Notes under the pieces: generated by a model
Seen by the model: only the letters and a program-made list of their open reading frames with translations
What the model was told of the DNA's origin: nothing
The model's database searches: none
From: Paenibacillus amylolyticus
Lineage (GTDB): Bacteria > Bacillota > Bacilli > Paenibacillales > Paenibacillaceae
Length of the DNA stretch: 64,000 bases
Direction of reading: 5' to 3'
Assembly (NCBI RefSeq): GCF_003719335.1
Contig: NZ_RIAS01000009.1
Span: 186,001 to 250,000 of the forward strand
Shown: positions 1 through 9,909 of the stretch, one piece after another
Layout of the letters: every line of letters starts with the position of its first letter
How positions within the stretch are numbered: the stretch's first letter is position 1
Position numbers and translations under genes: made by a program

Positions 1-1868
1 TCCTCGTCGATGAGGCACGCACACCATTGATCATTTCGGGACAAGCTCAGAAATCGACCGATCTGTATTACGCAGCGGACCGTTTTGTGAAACGTCTTGT
101 ACCGGAAGAAGATTTTACAGTGGATATCAAAGTGAAATCCGTAGCGCTGACAGAGGGCGGCGTAGCCAAAGCGGAGAAAGCTTTTGGGATTGAGAACTTG
201 TATGACCATGCCAACGTGACGCTGAATCACCACATTGTACAGGGTCTGAAAGCTAACGTGATTATGCGCCGTGATGTGGATTATGTCGTTACGGATGAAG
301 AAGTCATGATCGTTGATGAATTCACAGGCCGTCTGATGGCTGGACGTCGCTACAGTGATGGATTGCACCAGGCGATTGAAGCCAAAGAAGGCATTGAGGT
401 TCAGAACGAGAGCATGACGCTGGCAACAATCACATTCCAGAACTACTTCCGGATGTACCGCAAACTTGCGGGTATGACAGGTACAGCGAAAACGGAAGAA
501 GAAGAGTTCAAGAAAATCTATGGACTTGAAGTACTACAGATTCCAACGAACCGTCCTAACAAACGGAATGATATGGCGGATGTGGTCTACAAGAGCATTG
601 ATGGCAAGTTCAAAGCTGTTGTAGAAGAGATCGTGGAACGCCACAGCAAAAACCAACCGGTTCTGGTGGGTACGGTATCCATCGAGAACTCGGAGCGTCT
701 ATCGGATATGCTGAAACGTCGCGGCATCAGACACCAGGTCTTGAACGCGAAGTTCCATGCGGAAGAAGCTGAAATTATCTCCGGTGCGGGTCAAGCGGGT
801 GCGGTAACAATTGCAACCAACATGGCTGGTCGGGGTACGGATATTATTTTGGGCGAAGGCGTAGCTGAAGTTGGCGGCCTTCATATCATCGGTACAGAGC
901 GCCACGAATCACGCCGGATCGATAACCAGTTGCGTGGTCGTGCGGGACGTCAGGGTGATCCGGGTTCCACACAATTCTACCTCTCTCTGGGCGACGAATT
1001 GATGAAACGTTTTGGTGCAGACAACGTGCTTAACATGATGGAACGTCTTGGTTTTGAAGAAGATCAACCGATCGAGAGCCGCATGATTACGCGCGCTGTA
1101 GAATCTGCGCAGAAGCGGGTTGAAGGTAATAACTTTGACGTACGTAAAGTGGTACTCCAGTATGATGATGTCATGAACCAACAACGCGAGATTATCTACA
1201 AACAGCGTCGTGAGGTACTGGAGTCTGAAAATATTAAACAAATCGTTATGGATATGATCAAACCTTCCATTGAACGCATCGTTGAAGCGCACTGCAGTGA
1301 CGAGATTCCAGAGAACTGGGAGCTGCAAGAGGTTGCGGACTTCATGAACAGCAAATTGCTGGATGAAGGTTCGATTACCAAAGATGACCTTTGGGGCAAA
1401 GAAGCCGAAGAGATCATTGAGTATCTGTTCGAGAAAGTACAAAACAAGTACAACGCTCGTGAAGAACGTATCGGTGAAGATATGGTTCGTGAGTTCGAAA
1501 AAGTGGTTGTGCTTCGTGCAGTAGACAGTAAGTGGATGGATCATATTGATGCGATGGATCAATTGCGCCAAGGTATCCACCTCCGTGCATACGGCGGTAC
1601 AGACCCACTTCGTGAGTACCAATTCGAAGGTTTCGAGATGTTCCATCAGATGATCGCTTCGATTCAGGAAGAAGTGGCGACGTATGTGATGAAAGCACAG
1701 ATCGAAAGCAACCAGGAGCGTCAGGCCGTTGTGGACGAGAGTCAGATCTCGACAAGCGGTGAACCTGCAGAGAAACGTCCGGTGAAAGTTTCTGACCAAA
1801 TCGGACGTAATGATCCTTGTCCGTGTGGCAGTGGCAAAAAGTTCAAGCACTGTCATGGTCAAGAGTAG
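1..1868 (+). CDS. secA: Protein translocase ATPase SecA (5' end missing)
   Basis: SecA is the cytoplasmic ATPase that drives preproteins through the SecYEG channel. The window opens inside the gene: the frame is read from base 3 and begins with the DEART motif followed by PLIISG, about 200 residues into a normal SecA, so 621 codons of the C-terminal two thirds are visible. Seen here are the [22 protein letters not shown] stretch of the preprotein cross-linking/NBD region, the [13 protein letters not shown] motif, the [17 protein letters not shown] and [14 protein letters not shown] helicase motifs of the second nucleotide-binding domain, and the helical scaffold domain. The protein ends in a zinc-binding tail ([13 protein letters not shown]) that binds SecB or ribosomes in other species. 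It is followed by prfB, as in many Bacillales. Confidence 0.97.
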   Translation, partial: LVDEARTPLIISGQAQKSTDLYYAADRFVKRLVPEEDFTVDIKVKSVALTEGGVAKAEKAFGIENLYDHANVTLNHHIVQGLKANVIMRRDVDYVVTDEEVMIVDEFTGRLMAGRRYSDGLHQAIEAKEGIEVQNESMTLATITFQNYFRMYRKLAGMTGTAKTEEEEFKKIYGLEVLQIPTNRPNKRNDMADVVYKSIDGKFKAVVEEIVERHSKNQPVLVGTVSIENSERLSDMLKRRGIRHQVLNAKFHAEEAEIISGAGQAGAVTIATNMAGRGTDIILGEGVAEVGGLHIIGTERHESRRIDNQLRGRAGRQGDPGSTQFYLSLGDELMKRFGADNVLNMMERLGFEEDQPIESRMITRAVESAQKRVEGNNFDVRKVVLQYDDVMNQQREIIYKQRREVLESENIKQIVMDMIKPSIERIVEAHCSDEIPENWELQEVADFMNSKLLDEGSITKDDLWGKEAEEIIEYLFEKVQNKYNAREERIGEDMVREFEKVVVLRAVDSKWMDHIDAMDQLRQGIHLRAYGGTDPLREYQFEGFEMFHQMIASIQEEVATYVMKAQIESNQERQAVVDESQISTSGEPAEKRPVKVSDQIGRNDPCPCGSGKKFKHCHGQE

Positions 1869-2156
1869 TTTTCGTTTCATTTCTTTTATCGAAGTGCCAA
1901 ATGTAAGATAGGTTAGTTTAATCTATAACGTTTGACTTATACGGCTCCTTGCAGCCGGGGGTTCAATAAGATAAAGTGAAGGATGCATATCCGATCATCG
2001 GTGCATATGAATAATCATATGATGCTGAGTGAAGGCCGACGTGCGTGCTGGTAACAGTATGCGCAAGGCTTACGGTATAATGGTTCCGAGACTTAATCTT
2101 GTTTATTGAACTTCCCGGATGCGGGGAGCTTATCTTAATGAAAAGAGGAATTGCAC

Positions 2157-3270
2157 ATGATTGATCCAAGCGTGAAGCAGGACCTGCGTGAAATAGGCAA
2201 GAAATTAACAAACCTTAGGGGGTCTCTTTGACTTAGATCTCAAGCAAGAGATGATTGAGAACTTTGAAGAGAAGATGTCAGCTCCGGACTTCTGGGATGA
2301 CAATGAGAAAGCGCAAGCTGTCATTGCGGAGATGAATGCAGTGAAAGGTTCGGTAGACCAGTACGCGAAGCTGCAGCAGGACTATGACGATGCATTGATG
2401 ATGGCTGAGTTGGCCGACGAAGAAGGAGACGAAGAGCTCGCTGCCGAGATTGGCAACAGTGTCGCTGCAATTGTAAGCAAGCTGGAAGAGTTTGAATTGC
2501 AGCTTCTCCTCAATCAGCCGTATGACAAGATGAATGCTATTCTGGAGCTGCATCCAGGTGCCGGTGGTACAGAGTCGCAGGACTGGGGTCAGATGTTGCT
2601 TCGGATGTACACCCGCTGGGCGGAGAAACGGGGCTTCAAGGTTGAGGTGCTGGATTATCTTCCGGGTGATGAAGCAGGAATCAAGAGTGTGACGTTGTCC
2701 ATCAAGGGGCATAACGCATACGGTTATCTGAAAGCAGAGAAGGGAGTTCACCGTCTGGTACGGATTTCTCCTTTTGACTCATCAGGCCGAAGACATACAT
2801 CCTTCGTATCTTGTGATGTGGTGCCGGAGATCGACGATACCATCGAGATCGACATTCGTACCGAAGACCTTAAAATCGATACGTATCGTGCGAGCGGCGC
2901 GGGTGGACAGCACATTAACACCACCGACTCCGCTGTACGGATTACACATATTCCAACCGGAGTGGTTGTAACCTGTCAGAACGAACGTTCACAGATCAAA
3001 AACCGCGAGCGTGCGATGACGATGCTTCGTTCGAAATTGTATGAGCGTAAAATCGAAGAGCAAAAACAACAGCTGGATGAAATCCGAGGGGATCAATCGG
3101 AAATTTCGTGGGGTAGCCAGATTCGCTCCTATGTGTTCCATCCCTATAGTATGGTAAAGGATCACCGTACGAGCGTGGAAACAGGGAATACAGGAGCAGT
3201 GATGGACGGCGACCTCGATACATTCATCGACGGTTATTTGCGCAGCCAAATTAAAGTAGAAACCGATTAA
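2157..3270 (+). CDS. prfB: Peptide chain release factor 2, with programmed +1 frameshift
   Basis: RF2 releases the finished peptide at UGA and UAA codons. The gene starts at ATG 2157 after AGAGGA and reads 24 codons to an in-frame TGA at 2229-2231. The shift site CTT TGA C is preceded by a Shine-Dalgarno-like AGGGGG (2216-2221). After a +1 slip, translation continues from GAC at 2230 to the stop at 3268-3270, giving 370 residues in total. The catalytic GGQ motif lies in [15 protein letters not shown], and the SPF anticodon-like tripeptide occurs in [15 protein letters not shown]. Low RF2 levels favour the frameshift, so the site autoregulates synthesis. Calling only the open frame from 2251 would lose the first 31 residues. 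The gene lies 288 bp downstream of secA and ends in a terminator. Confidence 0.97.
2216..2232 (+). promoter_or_regulatory. RF2 programmed +1 frameshift site
   Basis: The sequence holds an internal Shine-Dalgarno-like purine run, a 3-base spacer, then CTT TGA C. This is the canonical layout of bacterial prfB recoding sites. The frame upstream stops at TGA 2229 and the downstream frame is open from 2230. Confidence 0.95.
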
Positions 3271-3278
3271 TATAAGTT

Positions 3279-3333
3279 CCTGTATAGACCCGTGCGCGCA
3301 GGCGTATGCTGGTGTATACAGGGGCTTTTTTTT
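3279..3333 (+). terminator. Rho-independent terminator after prfB
   Basis: CCTGTATA (3279-3286) pairs with TATACAGG (3315-3322), enclosing a GC-rich interior that can fold further, and the 3' arm runs into GGGC and a run of T. It separates prfB from the downstream membrane protein gene. Confidence 0.7.
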
Positions 3334-3399
3334 GAATATTTTTATATACATTTATTAAGAAGATTATGGAACTGTTATATAAAAGGAGAGCGCGACAAC

Positions 3400-4308
3400 A
3401 TGCAAGAGCAACAACATTCATATCCTCATCGTAAAAAGAGGTTAACCACCTTCATTCCCCTGAATGGGCCATGGCGGAACGTCATCGATACCCTGCTTAT
3501 TATTGTCGGTTCTTTTTTGATTGCTATAGCCTTTAATTTATTTTTATTGCCCAGTCAAATCGCTTCAGGCGGTGTATCAGGTTTATCCATTCTGGGAGAC
3601 GAGTGGTTCGGCTGGGAGCCTGCTTATACCCAATGGGCGATTAACATTCCGTTATTGATTGCAGGTTTCCTGTTGATTGGTAAACAGTACGGTGTTCGTT
3701 CCATCCTTGGTAGCATTGTGTTACCGCTCTTTGTGTATTTGACGAGTCATTGGGAGATTCCGACGGCGAATCCGTTACTCGGCTCTCTATATGGTGGCAT
3801 TGGTGTGGGTCTCGGGATTGGGATCGTGTACCGGGGCAGAGGATCAACCGGGGGCATGAGTATCCTGGCTCGCATTGTGCAAAAATACAGTGGGCTCAGT
3901 TACTCGCTATGTGTTGTCATCATGGATGCAACCGTCATTATTTTGGCAGCCTTTGTGCTGTCGCTGGAACAGTCTTTGTATGCGTTAATCGGCCTATACG
4001 TTACAGGTAAAGTCATTGATGCCGTGGAGATGGGACTGGGATACTCGAAGGTAGCGTATATTATCTCTAACCAGACAGAGCCGATTACCAAAGTTATTCT
4101 AGCCGACCTGGATCGTGGACTAACCAAGCTGGAAGCCAAAGGTGGATATACGGACGATCAGCGAACCGTGCTGATGGTTGTCGTGGGGCAAAATGAAGTG
4201 CCGAGACTGAAAACGTTGATCCGGTCTGTGGACCCGGGAGCGTTTGTCATCATTAGTAATGCGCATGAGGTGCTTGGTGAAGGCTTTAAGCGCGGTGAAC
4301 ATATCTAA
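3400..4308 (+). CDS. YitT family membrane protein (DUF2179 C-terminal domain)
   Basis: A 302-residue integral membrane protein of the YitT family, whose molecular function is not established. The start ATG at 3400 follows AAAAGGAGAG at a normal distance; an open frame continues upstream from 3292 but overlaps the prfB terminator and has no ribosome site. A short basic N-terminus leads into about five hydrophobic segments between residues 25 and 200, with the family's glycine-rich region (ASGGVSGLSIL) and GRGSTGGMSI loop. The last 90 residues (TEPITKVILADLDRGLTKLEAKGGYT...) form the soluble DUF2179 domain, which resembles regulatory ligand-binding domains. The gene is monocistronic, between two terminators. 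Confidence 0.9.
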   Translation: MQEQQHSYPHRKKRLTTFIPLNGPWRNVIDTLLIIVGSFLIAIAFNLFLLPSQIASGGVSGLSILGDEWFGWEPAYTQWAINIPLLIAGFLLIGKQYGVRSILGSIVLPLFVYLTSHWEIPTANPLLGSLYGGIGVGLGIGIVYRGRGSTGGMSILARIVQKYSGLSYSLCVVIMDATVIILAAFVLSLEQSLYALIGLYVTGKVIDAVEMGLGYSKVAYIISNQTEPITKVILADLDRGLTKLEAKGGYTDDQRTVLMVVVGQNEVPRLKTLIRSVDPGAFVIISNAHEVLGEGFKRGEHI

Positions 4309-4335
4309 GGTTTAAAAGCATGAAGTAGATATAAA

Positions 4336-4390
4336 AAAAGCAGATCCTCCTTTTGCCTGGATTACGGGGAAGGAAGGTTCTGCTTTTATG
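4336..4390. terminator. Bidirectional terminator between yitT-type gene and cls
   Basis: AAAAGCAGA (4336-4344) pairs with TTCTGCTTTT (4378-4387), with CCTCCTT/AAGGAAGG inside. There are A and T runs on both sides, so it can serve both convergent genes. Confidence 0.75.
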
Positions 4391-4396
4391 TTTTAG

Positions 4397-4460
4397 GAGA
4401 TAACAGCGATTGGAAGATTATTCTGTCATCGTAGTGTCTGTGTAAATCATGTTCTGTTAT
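4397..4460 (+). repeat. Right-end fragment of the dispersed 240-bp intergenic element (copy A)
   Basis: This stretch matches the right third of the full copies at 32441, 37527 and 50477: GATAACAGCGATTGGAAG, then ATTATTCTGTCATCG, then GTGTAAAT and a TATATAG-like end. The left and central parts are missing, and the preceding bases belong to the bidirectional terminator. It is a decayed or truncated copy. Confidence 0.75.
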
Positions 4461-4482
4461 TTATATAGGTCCCTGCCTGATT

Positions 4483-5931
4483 TTACAGGATTGGAGATAG
4501 CAGACGAGAAATCGCTTCTTTGAAACGAATCAATAAACTGCGGTTTTGATACTCCTCAAGCGTTAACTCTCGTGATACATGCAGGTCGTGCTCGAACGTC
4601 TGTACAAGCGCCGTTGCAATCGTCTCATCATACATAAAGGCATTAACCTCGAAGTTTAACCTGAAACTACGGTAGTCAATATTAGCCGTACCGACGGAAG
4701 CAACGAGACTGTCAATAATCAGTGTTTTAGCGTGAATGAAACCATTATCGTAGATAAACGCTTTTGCTCCTACTTTTAACAACTCCCCAATATAAGACAA
4801 CGTCGCCCAATAGACAAAGGCATGATCCGGTTTATTCGGAATCATAATTCGAACATCGATGCCTGACAGGCAAGCCAGACGAATGGCTTCAAATACACTG
4901 GCGTCCGGTATAAAATACGGGGTTTGAATGAGAATGGAATGTTTGGCTCCGTTAATCATTTTCAGGTAACTATTCTTGATATGCTCAATTTCGGCATCAG
5001 GGCCGCTGGATACGATCTGCATAGCGGTATTGCCTGTTCCCTCGATATGAGGGAAGTGAGCGGGAACGTAAGGCGTGTCATGCTGTTTGGAAGCTTCATT
5101 CCAGTCGAGCAAGAAACGGGTTTGCAGCGCATGTACAGCATTGCCCCGTATACGCAGGTGGGTATCTCGCCAGTAGCCGAATTTGGAATTAAGTCCGAGA
5201 TATTCATCTCCCACGTTGAATCCGCCAACATAACCGAGATTACCATCGATGATAACGATCTTACGGTGGTTGCGGTAATTCATCCGCAGGTTGATCAGAC
5301 TGAATTTGGATGGGAAAAAGACTTCAACAAGTCCACCAGCTTCGCGCAGTTCTTTGAAAAAGCGATTTCTAACCCGCCGCGAGCCAAGCGCGTCATAGAG
5401 CAGGCGTACCTTCACGCCTTCGCGTGCTTTGCGGATCAGAGCATCCCGTATTCTTTTGCCCAGACTATCTCCTCGATAGATATAATATTGCACGTGTACA
5501 TGATCCTGTGCCGCCTCGATGTCATCCAGAAGCCGCTGGAACTTGTCTGTTCCATCGGTGATGATCTCAACGGCGTTATGCTCGGTCAGAAGTGCACCGT
5601 TTTGTTTGAGGTTCATATAAATCATGTCCTGGCTATTTTCCGTTGCCTTGTTGGAGAAAGGAGTGCGATTATCCTGCAGCTGGGCAAGCTGCGCCTCGAT
5701 TCGTTCCTCCAAGCCAAGCTTCTTGCGCTCTTTCCATTGAAAGAGACGATACCGAGTCAGATTCTGACCCGTCAATAGATAAAGGATGAACCCGAAGACT
5801 GGAATAAAGTTCAATACCAACAGCCAAGCCCAGGAAGCACTGGCATCCTTGCGTTCAAAGAAAACGACTGCGGCAGCGAAGATAATATTCAGTCCCAGGA
5901 GCACAATAAGTAATATGGATTCGATATGCAC
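4483..5931 (-). CDS. cls: Cardiolipin synthase
   Basis: This membrane enzyme of the phospholipase D superfamily condenses two phosphatidylglycerols into cardiolipin and glycerol. The protein has 482 residues, the usual length for Bacillales Cls. Two N-terminal hydrophobic segments (about 3-25 and 33-54, the PLDc_N region) are followed by two HKD catalytic motifs: H222-K224-D229 in RNHRKIVIIDG and H400-K402-D407 in IHAKTLIID. Start is GTG at 5929-5931, six bases after GGGGG on the minus strand. It converges on the YitT-type gene and is divergent from argC. Confidence 0.95.
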   Translation of the reverse strand: MHIESILLIVLLGLNIIFAAAVVFFERKDASASWAWLLVLNFIPVFGFILYLLTGQNLTRYRLFQWKERKKLGLEERIEAQLAQLQDNRTPFSNKATENSQDMIYMNLKQNGALLTEHNAVEIITDGTDKFQRLLDDIEAAQDHVHVQYYIYRGDSLGKRIRDALIRKAREGVKVRLLYDALGSRRVRNRFFKELREAGGLVEVFFPSKFSLINLRMNYRNHRKIVIIDGNLGYVGGFNVGDEYLGLNSKFGYWRDTHLRIRGNAVHALQTRFLLDWNEASKQHDTPYVPAHFPHIEGTGNTAMQIVSSGPDAEIEHIKNSYLKMINGAKHSILIQTPYFIPDASVFEAIRLACLSGIDVRIMIPNKPDHAFVYWATLSYIGELLKVGAKAFIYDNGFIHAKTLIIDSLVASVGTANIDYRSFRLNFEVNAFMYDETIATALVQTFEHDLHVSRELTLEEYQNRSLLIRFKEAISRLLSPIL

Positions 5932-6131
5932 TTTAGTCCCCCATGTCTCATAATGACCTTAGGAGTCCAGTTCAATGTAACCATTCAAGAGAAGGTGTAT
6001 ATATGAACAAGACTCTGTATGTAATGTTTCCTTCTACTATGTATTTTAACAGAAGAAACCTTGTTCGTCCGCAAGGTAAAAAGATATCGTTCGGATTTGT
6101 TGGGAATCCGTGTTAAATTCATGATAGATGG

Positions 6132-6160
6132 TTGTATTTATATAACTAGAGTCGTATAAT
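6132..6160 (+). promoter_or_regulatory. Sigma-A type promoter of argC
   Basis: -35 TTGTAT (6132-6137), 17-bp spacer, -10 TATAAT (6155-6160). It lies 103 bp before the argC start codon, with no other gene between. Confidence 0.75.
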
Positions 6161-6178
6161 AATACACAAATATGCATA
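6161..6178. promoter_or_regulatory. Candidate ARG box (ArgR/AhrC operator)
   Basis: AATACACAAATATGCATA directly abuts the -10 hexamer and would cover the transcription start. Against the palindromic ARG-box pattern WNTGNATWWWWATNCANW it matches fully in the right half and has two mismatches in the left half. Position and match suggest repression by an ArgR-family protein with arginine; no argR gene is present in the window. Confidence 0.5.
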
Positions 6179-6262
6179 GAAGCGACGGAATTGTCTACTC
6201 AAGCTTTGGCGAGCCTTGAGCAAGGCACAAGTAGCGCATACAACAGGATTGGGGGAGCGAGA

Positions 6263-7312
6263 GTGAATAACAAATTAAGAGTGGCAATTGTCGGTTCCAC
6301 CGGCTACGGCGGGGTGGAACTGATTCGTTTTTTTCAGAATCATCCGCAAGTTGAAATTACATCGGTAATCTCTTCATCGAGCAGCGGGGAGTCCATCGCG
6401 GATGGGTTTCCGCATTTGACGGACGTGATTCGCAGGCCACTCGACGGTGTCGATCCGGGAGAGATCGCAAGTCGTGCAGATCTCGTATTCACCGCGACCC
6501 CGTCTGGCGTAAGCGCGAAGCTCGTACCGAGTTTGCTGGAAGCAGGACTGAAAGTGATCGACCTGTCTGGTGATTTCCGATTGAAAGACGGATCGGTATA
6601 TGAGCAATGGTATAAACACCCTGCACCGTCAGCAGATTTGCTTGAGAAGGCTGTATACGGTATGGCTGAGGTATATGGAGATGAAGTGAAAGGAAAGGAT
6701 TTTATATCCAACCCGGGTTGTTATCCAACAGCTACACTGCTGGGGCTGATTCCTGCGGTGGAAGCGGGATGGATCGATCCATCGACCATCATTATTGATG
6801 CAAAATCGGGCGTATCGGGTGCAGGGCGCGGAACGAGTCTGACCAACCATTATGCAGAAATGAATGAAAATTTTAAAGCGTACAAATTGAATAAACATCA
6901 GCATATCCCTGAGATCGAGCAAGTTCTCGGCAACATAACGGGAAGCCCGGTGACGGTAACTTTTACAACGCAGCTTGTGCCAATGACACGCGGCATTATG
7001 AGTACGATGTATGCAAAGCTGACGGGTGAGCATAGTGATCGGGAGATTGTGGATTTATATCGTAAATACTATGAAAACAGACCTTTTGTACGTGTGCGTG
7101 AACCAGGCATTTGGCCTTCGACGAAAGAGGTATCTGGATCGAACTATTGTGACATCGGATTTTCGGTAGACCCGCGCACCGGGCGTTTGACGATCATTTC
7201 GGTTATCGACAACCTGGTGAAGGGTGCATCCGGGCAAGCGATTCAAAATATGAACCTGATGATGGGATGGGAGGAAAACCTCGGGCTGAACATGACACCG
7301 GTATATCCATAA
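6263..7312 (+). CDS. argC: N-acetyl-gamma-glutamyl-phosphate reductase
   Basis: Third step of arginine biosynthesis: NADPH-dependent reduction of N-acetylglutamyl phosphate to the semialdehyde. From GTG 6263, eight bases after GGGGGAGC, the protein has 349 residues, the normal family length; the open frame begins further upstream at 6191 but there is no ribosome site there. It has an N-terminal dinucleotide-binding motif (VAIVGSTGYGGVELIRFF) and the active-site cysteine in ISNPGCYPTATLL. First gene of the arginine cluster, behind a good promoter with an ARG-box-like site. Confidence 0.97.
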   Translation: MNNKLRVAIVGSTGYGGVELIRFFQNHPQVEITSVISSSSSGESIADGFPHLTDVIRRPLDGVDPGEIASRADLVFTATPSGVSAKLVPSLLEAGLKVIDLSGDFRLKDGSVYEQWYKHPAPSADLLEKAVYGMAEVYGDEVKGKDFISNPGCYPTATLLGLIPAVEAGWIDPSTIIIDAKSGVSGAGRGTSLTNHYAEMNENFKAYKLNKHQHIPEIEQVLGNITGSPVTVTFTTQLVPMTRGIMSTMYAKLTGEHSDREIVDLYRKYYENRPFVRVREPGIWPSTKEVSGSNYCDIGFSVDPRTGRLTIISVIDNLVKGASGQAIQNMNLMMGWEENLGLNMTPVYP

Positions 7313-7457
7313 ACGTGTGACGAATGAACATCGCAGGGGAAAATGCAAAGAAGCGAGTTTCATTTGAAAATCATACAGCATGGGTAGCAGTTGGGGCAGT
7401 TTCAGTTGAAGCAGGCGGTTCATCAGCATATGGCTGAACGCATACGGGGGATATGAT

Positions 7458-8696
7458 ATGGGAACAAAAGTGGAGCATCAAGCTTTTACCGTAGTTGAAA
7501 ATGGAACCATTGTTACGCCAGGCGGATTCTCGGCAGGAGGACTGCACTGTGGTCTGAAAAAAACATCACGCAACGACATCGGAGCGATTCGTTGTGATAT
7601 CCCTGCGACAGCTGCAGCGGTCTACACGACGAACGTGTTTCAGGCTGCTCCGCTCAAAGTCACTCGGGAAAGCCTGAGCAACGGACGTTTGCAGGCTGTG
7701 ATTGTAAATAGCGGTAATGCCAATGCATGTACAGGACAGCAGGGTGAAGAAGATGCGTATGCGATGCGTGCGGCAGCGGCTCGTGAACTAGGCGTGGCTG
7801 AAGAGGACGTGGCTGTGGCATCCACGGGTGTCATCGGTGAACTACTGAAGATGGACGCGGTTCATTCAGGCATCAAAGCCCTTCCGGAGCAGCTCGGCAA
7901 AGAGACGAATGAAGCAGAACAATTTTCACAAGCGATTCTAACGACGGATTTGGTGAAAAAGGAAGCTTGTGTCTCCGTCGTTGTCGGCGGCAAGACGGTA
8001 ACGATTGCGGGAGCGGCCAAAGGCTCGGGTATGATTCATCCGAATATGGCTACCATGCTGGCATTTATGACCTCGGACGCAGTCATCGGAGCAGAAGCGT
8101 TGCAGCGCCTGCTACGCCAGGCGACAAACCACACGTTTAACATGATTACTGTAGACGGGGATACCAGCACGAACGATATGCTTGTAGCGATGTCCAGCGG
8201 TTATGCAGGCAATGAAGAGCTGACTATGGAACATCCGGATTGGGAGGCATTTGCGGCTGGATTCATATATGTATGCCAAGTGCTTGCCAAAGCAATTGCG
8301 CGGGATGGTGAAGGAGCAACCAAGCTGGTTGAAGTTGAAGTTACGGGTGCGGTTAGCGATGAATCTGCACAAGCCATTGCCAAAACTGTAATCGGCTCAA
8401 GCCTGGTGAAATCCGCAATGTTTGGTGCTGACGCAAACTGGGGACGGATCATTGCTGCTGTAGGCCGTGCAGGCCAACCGGTAAACCCGGATACAGTAGA
8501 TATCCGTCTCGGTGACATCTCCGTGCTTTCACAGTCTCGTCCTGTTGTGTTTGATGAAGAAGCGGCGCTGGCATACTTGCAGACCGATACAGTGCGTATT
8601 GTAGTGGACCTGCATCACGGCGAAGGCCACGCTGTAGCCTGGGGATGCGATCTGACATATGACTATGTACGCATTAACGCTGCATATCGTACGTAA
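7458..8696 (+). CDS. argJ: Bifunctional ornithine acetyltransferase / N-acetylglutamate synthase
   Basis: ArgJ moves the acetyl group from N-acetylornithine to glutamate, recycling it, and in the bifunctional form also acetylates glutamate from acetyl-CoA. The 412-residue precursor cleaves itself before the nucleophile T199 in HPNMATMLAF to give alpha and beta subunits. Start ATG 7458 follows GGGGG. The family C-terminus ending near YDYVRINAAYRT is intact. No separate argA or argE is in the window, which fits the cyclic pathway. It lies 145 bp behind argC, and I see no terminator in the gap, so co-transcription is likely. Confidence 0.97.
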   Translation: MGTKVEHQAFTVVENGTIVTPGGFSAGGLHCGLKKTSRNDIGAIRCDIPATAAAVYTTNVFQAAPLKVTRESLSNGRLQAVIVNSGNANACTGQQGEEDAYAMRAAAARELGVAEEDVAVASTGVIGELLKMDAVHSGIKALPEQLGKETNEAEQFSQAILTTDLVKKEACVSVVVGGKTVTIAGAAKGSGMIHPNMATMLAFMTSDAVIGAEALQRLLRQATNHTFNMITVDGDTSTNDMLVAMSSGYAGNEELTMEHPDWEAFAAGFIYVCQVLAKAIARDGEGATKLVEVEVTGAVSDESAQAIAKTVIGSSLVKSAMFGADANWGRIIAAVGRAGQPVNPDTVDIRLGDISVLSQSRPVVFDEEAALAYLQTDTVRIVVDLHHGEGHAVAWGCDLTYDYVRINAAYRT

Positions 8697-8794
8697 GTAG
8701 AAGTTTGTCATAGATATGATTGTCTTAATTAAAGGTTTTGAACTTTGCAGCTTGATCCCTAGAAAGCTGCGTACCATCATAGATGTAAAAATCA

Positions 8795-8999
8795 GTTATA
8801 AGGATTAAACTTTTAAATATAAAAATAAACGAATGTAGTGGAAGAGGCGGAATCGATTCTGTAGAAGCGGAGCGTTCGCATTTGTTTCCGGGTTTTCCCT
8901 TTGAAAAAGGGGAATCAGAAAAACCTGGAGACAACGGCGATCGAAAGAACGATCCGAATCTGGAACGCTAGCGTTTATACTGTATCTTTTATATAGGTG
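8795..8999 (+). repeat. Dispersed intergenic element, diverged copy B
   Basis: This copy keeps the core GAAGCGGAGCGTTCGC, the arm CCGGGTTTT (8888-8896) pairing with AAAACCTGG (8920-8928) and the inner CCCTTT/AAAGGGG hairpin, and ends in CTTTTATATAGG. The left boundary is uncertain. It lacks the AGCTTTCT hairpin seen in copies D, E and F. The paired arm differs from the other copies on both sides (GGGTTTT with AAAACC instead of GGATTTT with AAAATC). It fills most of the argJ-argB gap and ends about 22 bp before the argB ribosome site. A separate hairpin, GCAGCTT/AAGCTGC, lies at 8747-8770. Confidence 0.65.
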
Positions 9000-9038
9000 T
9001 TAATCCTCTATCACTCCATTAGGAAGGAGCATTGCCCC

Positions 9039-9878
9039 GTGAATTCAACTTTGCCAAACGGCAGTACTGTAACAGAAGCAGGTACGGAAAAACAGATGTT
9101 TGTGATGAAATGTGGAGGCAGTACGCTGGCTGCATTGCCAGAGTCTTTCTTTGCGGATCTGCGTGATCTGCAGTCCTCGGGGAACGGCCCGGTCATCGTT
9201 CATGGCGGCGGCCCGGCAATCTCTGATAATCTGGCGAAGCTTGGGATTGAAACCGAATTTGTGAACGGCTTGCGTAAGACCACCGAGCCTGTATTGGACG
9301 TTGTAGAAATGGTACTGGCAGGCAGCATTAACAAACAGATCGTACGTTTGATCCAGCGTGTAGGCGGTCAGGCTTTGGGTATATCCGGTGTGGATGGCGG
9401 TCTGATCCAAGCAAAACCCGTAGCAAACCATGCCGAAATCGGCTGGGTTGGTGATGTAACAAGCGTCAAAGCTGAGATTATTCAAGGCATCGTGAATATG
9501 GGCTATATGCCTGTTATTGCACCGGTAGGTGTAGATGCGAGCGGACAGCGGTACAACATTAATGCCGATACGGCTGCAGGAGCGGTGGCGTCTCATCTCG
9601 GCGTAAGCCGAATGATTGTCGTGACAGACGTACCGGGCATTATGAAAACAATTGGCGGCGAGAAAAAAGTACTTCCGTCCGTATCCGTTCAGGAGATCGA
9701 GGATATGATTCAAACTGGCGAAATCTACGGCGGCATGATCCCGAAGGTACGCGCCGCGATTGCGTGTATTCACGGCGAGGTACGGGAGGTTATTATCGTC
9801 GACGGCAGCGAACCGCAGATCCTGAGCCGTGTGCTTGGCGGCGAGACGACTGGCACAAGAATTATCCGAATGCAGTAG
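9039..9878 (+). CDS. argB: N-acetylglutamate kinase
   Basis: ArgB phosphorylates N-acetylglutamate, the second step and usual feedback point of the arginine pathway. GTG 9039, nine bases after AGGAAGGAG, gives 279 residues. Seen are the amino-acid kinase signatures: KCGGST near the N-terminus, IVHGGGPAISDNLAKLGI for substrate binding, YNINADTAAGAVA, and the C-terminal GGMIPKVRAAIACIHGEV. An N-terminal extension of about 18 residues (NSTLPNGSTVTEAGTEKQ) precedes the first strand. It sits between two copies of the dispersed repeat, so the gene may have its own leader. Confidence 0.96.
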   Translation: MNSTLPNGSTVTEAGTEKQMFVMKCGGSTLAALPESFFADLRDLQSSGNGPVIVHGGGPAISDNLAKLGIETEFVNGLRKTTEPVLDVVEMVLAGSINKQIVRLIQRVGGQALGISGVDGGLIQAKPVANHAEIGWVGDVTSVKAEIIQGIVNMGYMPVIAPVGVDASGQRYNINADTAAGAVASHLGVSRMIVVTDVPGIMKTIGGEKKVLPSVSVQEIEDMIQTGEIYGGMIPKVRAAIACIHGEVREVIIVDGSEPQILSRVLGGETTGTRIIRMQ

Positions 9879-9909
9879 ATGTAATACGAAATTCAGAATT
9901 TAGGTTTTT

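Noticed and set aside
909..1880. Long open frame (323 codons) antisense to secA
   Set aside because: It mirrors codon bias of the overlapping secA gene and shows no domain or ribosome site.
1869..2156. Promoter with TATAAT at about 2076 upstream of prfB
   Set aside because: The -10-like TATAAT has no acceptable -35 at 16-18 bp, so I do not annotate it.
4924..5778. 284-codon frame opposite cls
   Set aside because: Fully antisense to the HKD-containing cardiolipin synthase; no domain.
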